Origin: Oscillospiraceae bacterium
GTDB taxonomy: Bacteria; Bacillota; Clostridia; Oscillospirales; Ruminococcaceae
Length of the DNA: 8,169 nt
NCBI GenBank assembly: GCA_016295545.1
Contig: JAEDLA010000060.1
Location: 1-8,169, forward strand
Direction of reading: 5' to 3'
In this document: one piece after another, positions 5,803-8,169 of the stretch
How the letters are laid out: each line of letters opens with the position of its first letter
Position numbering within the stretch: the stretch's first letter is position 1
Notes under the pieces: model-generated
The model's database searches: none
Told to the model about the DNA's origin: nothing
What the model saw: the letters and a program-made list of their open reading frames with translations, nothing else
Program-made: the position numbers and the translations under genes

Positions 5803-7404
5803 TCAATAATTATCCGGCAAATCGTTTTCCAGCAGAACGATTTTTTTCTTGTCGGTTTTGTATGACTTTGCCTTTTCAAGGGCTTCATTCAGGCTGTCTG
5901 CGGCGAAAACCCTGTCCTCCGGATAGCCTGTGCTGATTATTCCGTTATAGATAGGCTTTGTCTGCATTTTTCCCACAAGGACTATATAGTCGCAGACCTT
6001 TGCCGCTTCTGTACCAAACTCAAAATTTAGCTCCTCCTGCTTTTCACCAAGCTCCACCATTCCGGGAGTTACCAGTATTTTGCAGGCATCAAAAAGTCCG
6101 AGAACGTTCAGAGCCGCACGGCAGCCGCTGGGGTTGGAGTTGTAAGCGTCGTCGATATAGCAGAGATTCGGTCCGGCATCAATAAGCTGAAGCCTGTGGG
6201 GGACAGAATTTATCCTTTTGACCGGCAGAACAAGCTTTTCAAGTGGAATTCCTGTGCCGTGACAGTATGCTATTGCGCCCAGCAGATTCTGAACACTGTG
6301 TTCGCCGAGAAGCTTTGTTGTATATCTGCATGACGAGCCGTCAGGAGCAGTAACAGTAAATTCAGTTCCTCTGTCTGATACAGAAACCTCTGTGCCACGA
6401 TAATCACAGCCGTTGGAAGTGCCGTACAGCACAGCATTTTTATAATCTGAGGACTTTTTGCGTATAAGCTCATTATCTCCGTTGAGATAGATTTTTCCTC
6501 CCTCCGGAATACTGTCCGCAAGCTCAAATTTTGTCTTGACAACATTTTCAATTGATTTGAAAGTTTCCAGATGCTGAGGACCTACAGATGTTATAATTCC
6601 GTCTGCCGGACCTGCAATGCCGCAAAGCTCCGCAATTTCTCCCACACGCCTTGCACCCATTTCACAGACGAAATACTCATGAGTAGATTTAAGGTGCATA
6701 CGTACTGTTTTTACAACACCCATAGGAGTATTGTAGCTTTCGGGAGTTTTCAGTGTATTATATTTTGAATTCAGAAGCTCACTGAGGTAAAATTTCATGC
6801 TGGTTTTTCCGTAGCTTCCGGTAATTCCGATAACATGAAGATTCGGAGAATCTTTCAGCATACGCTTTGCATCATTGATATACCATTGCTGAATTGCCTT
6901 TTCAACCGGCTTGTTGATAATATTGGAAAGGGGAACAAGGACAGGTGTAAGATACAGTGCTGAGCCTGTCAGAATATAGGAAACAGGTGAACGAAAAGGT
7001 CCTGCACTGCCGCTTTTTACGCCTGTAACTATGGCAGCAGCAAATAATATTCCTGTCAGTATATAAAATGTTGTCATCATACGCTTCACACGAGCCGTAT
7101 AGACAAGAGGTTTTTTAAACTTTTTTCCAGGCTTGTTTAAAACTGCAAATGACAGATTAAGCAATGTCATACCTGCTGTCACAGGAACAGAAACACCGGT
7201 GAATATGAGCAAAAACTGTATTATCAGCATTACAGCCGGAAATATATATCTTTTGTAGTTTTTCGCCATCCACCATGAATGCTCCGGTGTTTTATAGCCG
7301 TTCAGCTGGAGCATATGAAGCTCACGCAGAGAAAAGAAAACAATGCTCAGCAGTGAAACTGCCGCATAAATAATAAAAAGTATTAAATATAGTGTATTCT
7401 GCAT
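5803..7404 (-). CDS. Membrane-anchored MurF-like Mur ligase (D-Ala-D-Ala-adding type)
   Basis: This 533-residue protein has a Mur ligase body placed after about 165 residues of membrane sequence. Five hydrophobic segments are visible at about 4-25, 53-70, 73-90, 110-128 and 141-160. Basic loops at 27-52 and 92-109 suggest an outside N-terminus and a cytoplasmic ligase. The ATP P-loop GITGSYGKTS is at 193-202, EMGARRVGEIAEL at 248-260, GPQHLE at 275-280 and K292 in the carbamylated-lysine region. GEHSVQNLLGAIA is at 367-379, and the MurF-like DDAYNSNPSG at 418-427. The usual MurF N-terminal UDP-binding domain is absent. The C-terminus ends in LLENDLPDNY instead of a KGSR-type motif. The reading frame extends to GTG at 7434, but AGGAGAG (7410-7416) serves ATG at 7404, 2 bp after the hydrolase stop. 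The nearby ddl fits D-Ala-D-Ala addition. The acceptor may be lipid-linked rather than UDP-linked, which is inference. A PgsB/CapB-like amide ligase is a weaker alternative. Confidence 0.87.
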   Translation of the reverse strand: MQNTLYLILFIIYAAVSLLSIVFFSLRELHMLQLNGYKTPEHSWWMAKNYKRYIFPAVMLIIQFLLIFTGVSVPVTAGMTLLNLSFAVLNKPGKKFKKPLVYTARVKRMMTTFYILTGILFAAAIVTGVKSGSAGPFRSPVSYILTGSALYLTPVLVPLSNIINKPVEKAIQQWYINDAKRMLKDSPNLHVIGITGSYGKTSMKFYLSELLNSKYNTLKTPESYNTPMGVVKTVRMHLKSTHEYFVCEMGARRVGEIAELCGIAGPADGIITSVGPQHLETFKSIENVVKTKFELADSIPEGGKIYLNGDNELIRKKSSDYKNAVLYGTSNGCDYRGTEVSVSDRGTEFTVTAPDGSSCRYTTKLLGEHSVQNLLGAIAYCHGTGIPLEKLVLPVKRINSVPHRLQLIDAGPNLCYIDDAYNSNPSGCRAALNVLGLFDACKILVTPGMVELGEKQEELNFEFGTEAAKVCDYIVLVGKMQTKPIYNGIISTGYPEDRVFAADSLNEALEKAKSYKTDKKKIVLLENDLPDNY

Positions 7405-7406
7405 AC

Positions 7407-8169
7407 TTACTCTCCTATTTTCATGAATGAGCACATCACACGGTTAAATGTGAACTGCTGGTCAAGGAACGAGTAATGTCCGGCGTTTTCAAGCTTTACA
7501 AGACCTGCATCGGGTATAAGCTGCTCCATTTTTTCACCGTCTGAAAGGGGAGTGGCTGTGTCATTAACGCCCCATACAAGAAGTGCGGGACATTTTATAT
7601 TCGGCAGAAGCGGCTCTAAATCTTCATTTACTACCTTTACAAGCACCTGTCTCATAAGAGGAGAAGCTGCTGCATAATCAGCTGAGCCCATTTTCTTCCG
7701 GAAATTTTCAAGTGCATCAGGTGCGATTTTCTGTGCGATTTTTGTCGAAAGAATAGCCTTTCCTGCCTTGTAATAACGTGTTCTCATGCTTTTTTTATTG
7801 CTTTTCGGAGGCATTATACCGGCACTGTCCACGAGAATGACCTTATTTACACTGAATTTCAGGTCAGTACGGCTGCAAAGCTTTATGATAACTCTGCCTC
7901 CAAAGGAGTGACCGAGAAAGGTAATATTTTTATTATCATAGTCCGCAAGAAAGTCCACCACAAACTGGACATAATCGTCAACACACCATACCTCCGGCGG
8001 TTCTTCGCTTTCGCCGAAGCCCGGCATATCCATTGCCACAACTGTATATTTTGCTGAAAGCAGGTCAATAAGACTGGAGAAAAGCTTTATATTTGAGCCC
8101 CAGCCGTGAAGCAGTACAACAAGGTCACCGCTTCCTTTTTGTTCATAATTAATATTAATATTGTTTACT
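7407..8169 (-). CDS. Alpha/beta hydrolase (5' end beyond the window)
   Basis: The frame stays open to the right edge and gives 253 visible residues (codons from 8168), close to full family length, so only a few N-terminal residues are missing. A GTG at 8039 could be taken as a start but would remove the oxyanion-hole strand. The reading through the edge begins VNNININYEQKGSGD and contains VVLLHGWG at 17-24. The nucleophile elbow GHSFGG puts the serine at visible residue 88. The acid is D203 in VWGVND and the base is H231 in NAGHYSF, completing the triad. A cap region lies at about 118-183. No signal peptide is visible, but the true N-terminus is not seen. The stop codon overlaps the ribosome binding site of the MurF-like gene, so the two are translationally linked. 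The substrate is unknown; an esterase or peptidase acting on envelope precursors is only suggested by context. Confidence 0.88.
   Translation of the reverse strand, partial: VNNININYEQKGSGDLVVLLHGWGSNIKLFSSLIDLLSAKYTVVAMDMPGFGESEEPPEVWCVDDYVQFVVDFLADYDNKNITFLGHSFGGRVIIKLCSRTDLKFSVNKVILVDSAGIMPPKSNKKSMRTRYYKAGKAILSTKIAQKIAPDALENFRKKMGSADYAAASPLMRQVLVKVVNEDLEPLLPNIKCPALLVWGVNDTATPLSDGEKMEQLIPDAGLVKLENAGHYSFLDQQFTFNRVMCSFMKIGE
7410..7416 (-). promoter_or_regulatory. Ribosome binding site of the MurF-like gene, inside the hydrolase 3' end
   Basis: Reads AGGAGAG on the minus strand and forms the last sense codons of the hydrolase. It lies 5 bases before the ATG at 7404. It rules out the GTG at 7434 as start and points to coupled translation of the two genes. 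Confidence 0.75.

Noticed and set aside
4514..7404. Vancomycin-resistance (van) cluster
   Set aside because: No VanX, VanY, VanT, VanR or VanS homologue is present, and the Ddl keeps the omega-loop tyrosine expected of a D-Ala-D-Ala ligase. A D-Ala-D-Ser activity cannot be fully excluded from sequence alone.
7883..8068. Minus-strand open frame overlapping the hydrolase in another frame
   Set aside because: The hydrolase frame continues through the same bases with the oxyanion-hole and nucleophile motifs, so this is a shadow frame.

Overview
The window looks like chromosomal DNA of a low-to-moderate-GC anaerobic Firmicute, most likely class Clostridia and plausibly a Ruminococcus-type gut bacterium. 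The grounds are an NfnAB-type flavin/iron-sulfur pair typical of fermentative anaerobes, strong GGAGG-type ribosome binding sites, AT-rich gaps, a TTG start, and a membrane-anchored MurF-like ligase of a kind I associate with Clostridia. The genus is inference. No tRNA, rRNA, CRISPR array, transposase, integrase or phage gene was seen. All seven genes lie on the minus strand, so transcription runs from high to low coordinates.

Cell-envelope block (8169 to 3903, in transcription order): an alpha/beta hydrolase whose extreme 5' end is cut by the window edge; a membrane-anchored MurF-like Mur ligase starting 2 bp after it; a D-Ala-D-Ala ligase-family protein after a 107-bp gap that holds a perfect 15-bp inverted repeat; and a LacA/Maa-type hexapeptide O-acetyltransferase 20 bp further on. 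The two ligases form consecutive steps: Ddl makes the D-Ala-D-Ala dipeptide and MurF adds it to the peptidoglycan stem precursor. The hydrolase is translationally linked to the ligase, but its substrate is unknown.

Intergenic repeat block (3902 to 3621): a dense hairpin element (3785-3859) followed by a 73-bp repeat (3679-3751). A second copy of the 73-bp repeat lies in inverted orientation at the extreme left of the window (1-73), with 66 of 73 positions identical. The pair encloses the redox block.

Redox block (3620 to 126): a LysR-type regulator with a TTG start, two terminator-like hairpins, then a promoter region with an extended -10 (TGTTATAAT) and a 7+7-bp palindrome. The two-gene nfnAB operon follows: NfnA with FAD and [2Fe-2S], NfnB with FAD and two [4Fe-4S] sites. 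The likely function is electron-bifurcating NADH-dependent ferredoxin:NADP+ oxidoreductase, balancing ferredoxin, NADH and NADPH pools. The LysR protein is a candidate regulator by position only.

Nothing here proves a new defence or mobile system. The observations most worth following are the membrane-anchored MurF-like ligase with its hydrolase and Ddl partners, and the inverted repeats bracketing the lysR-nfnAB module.
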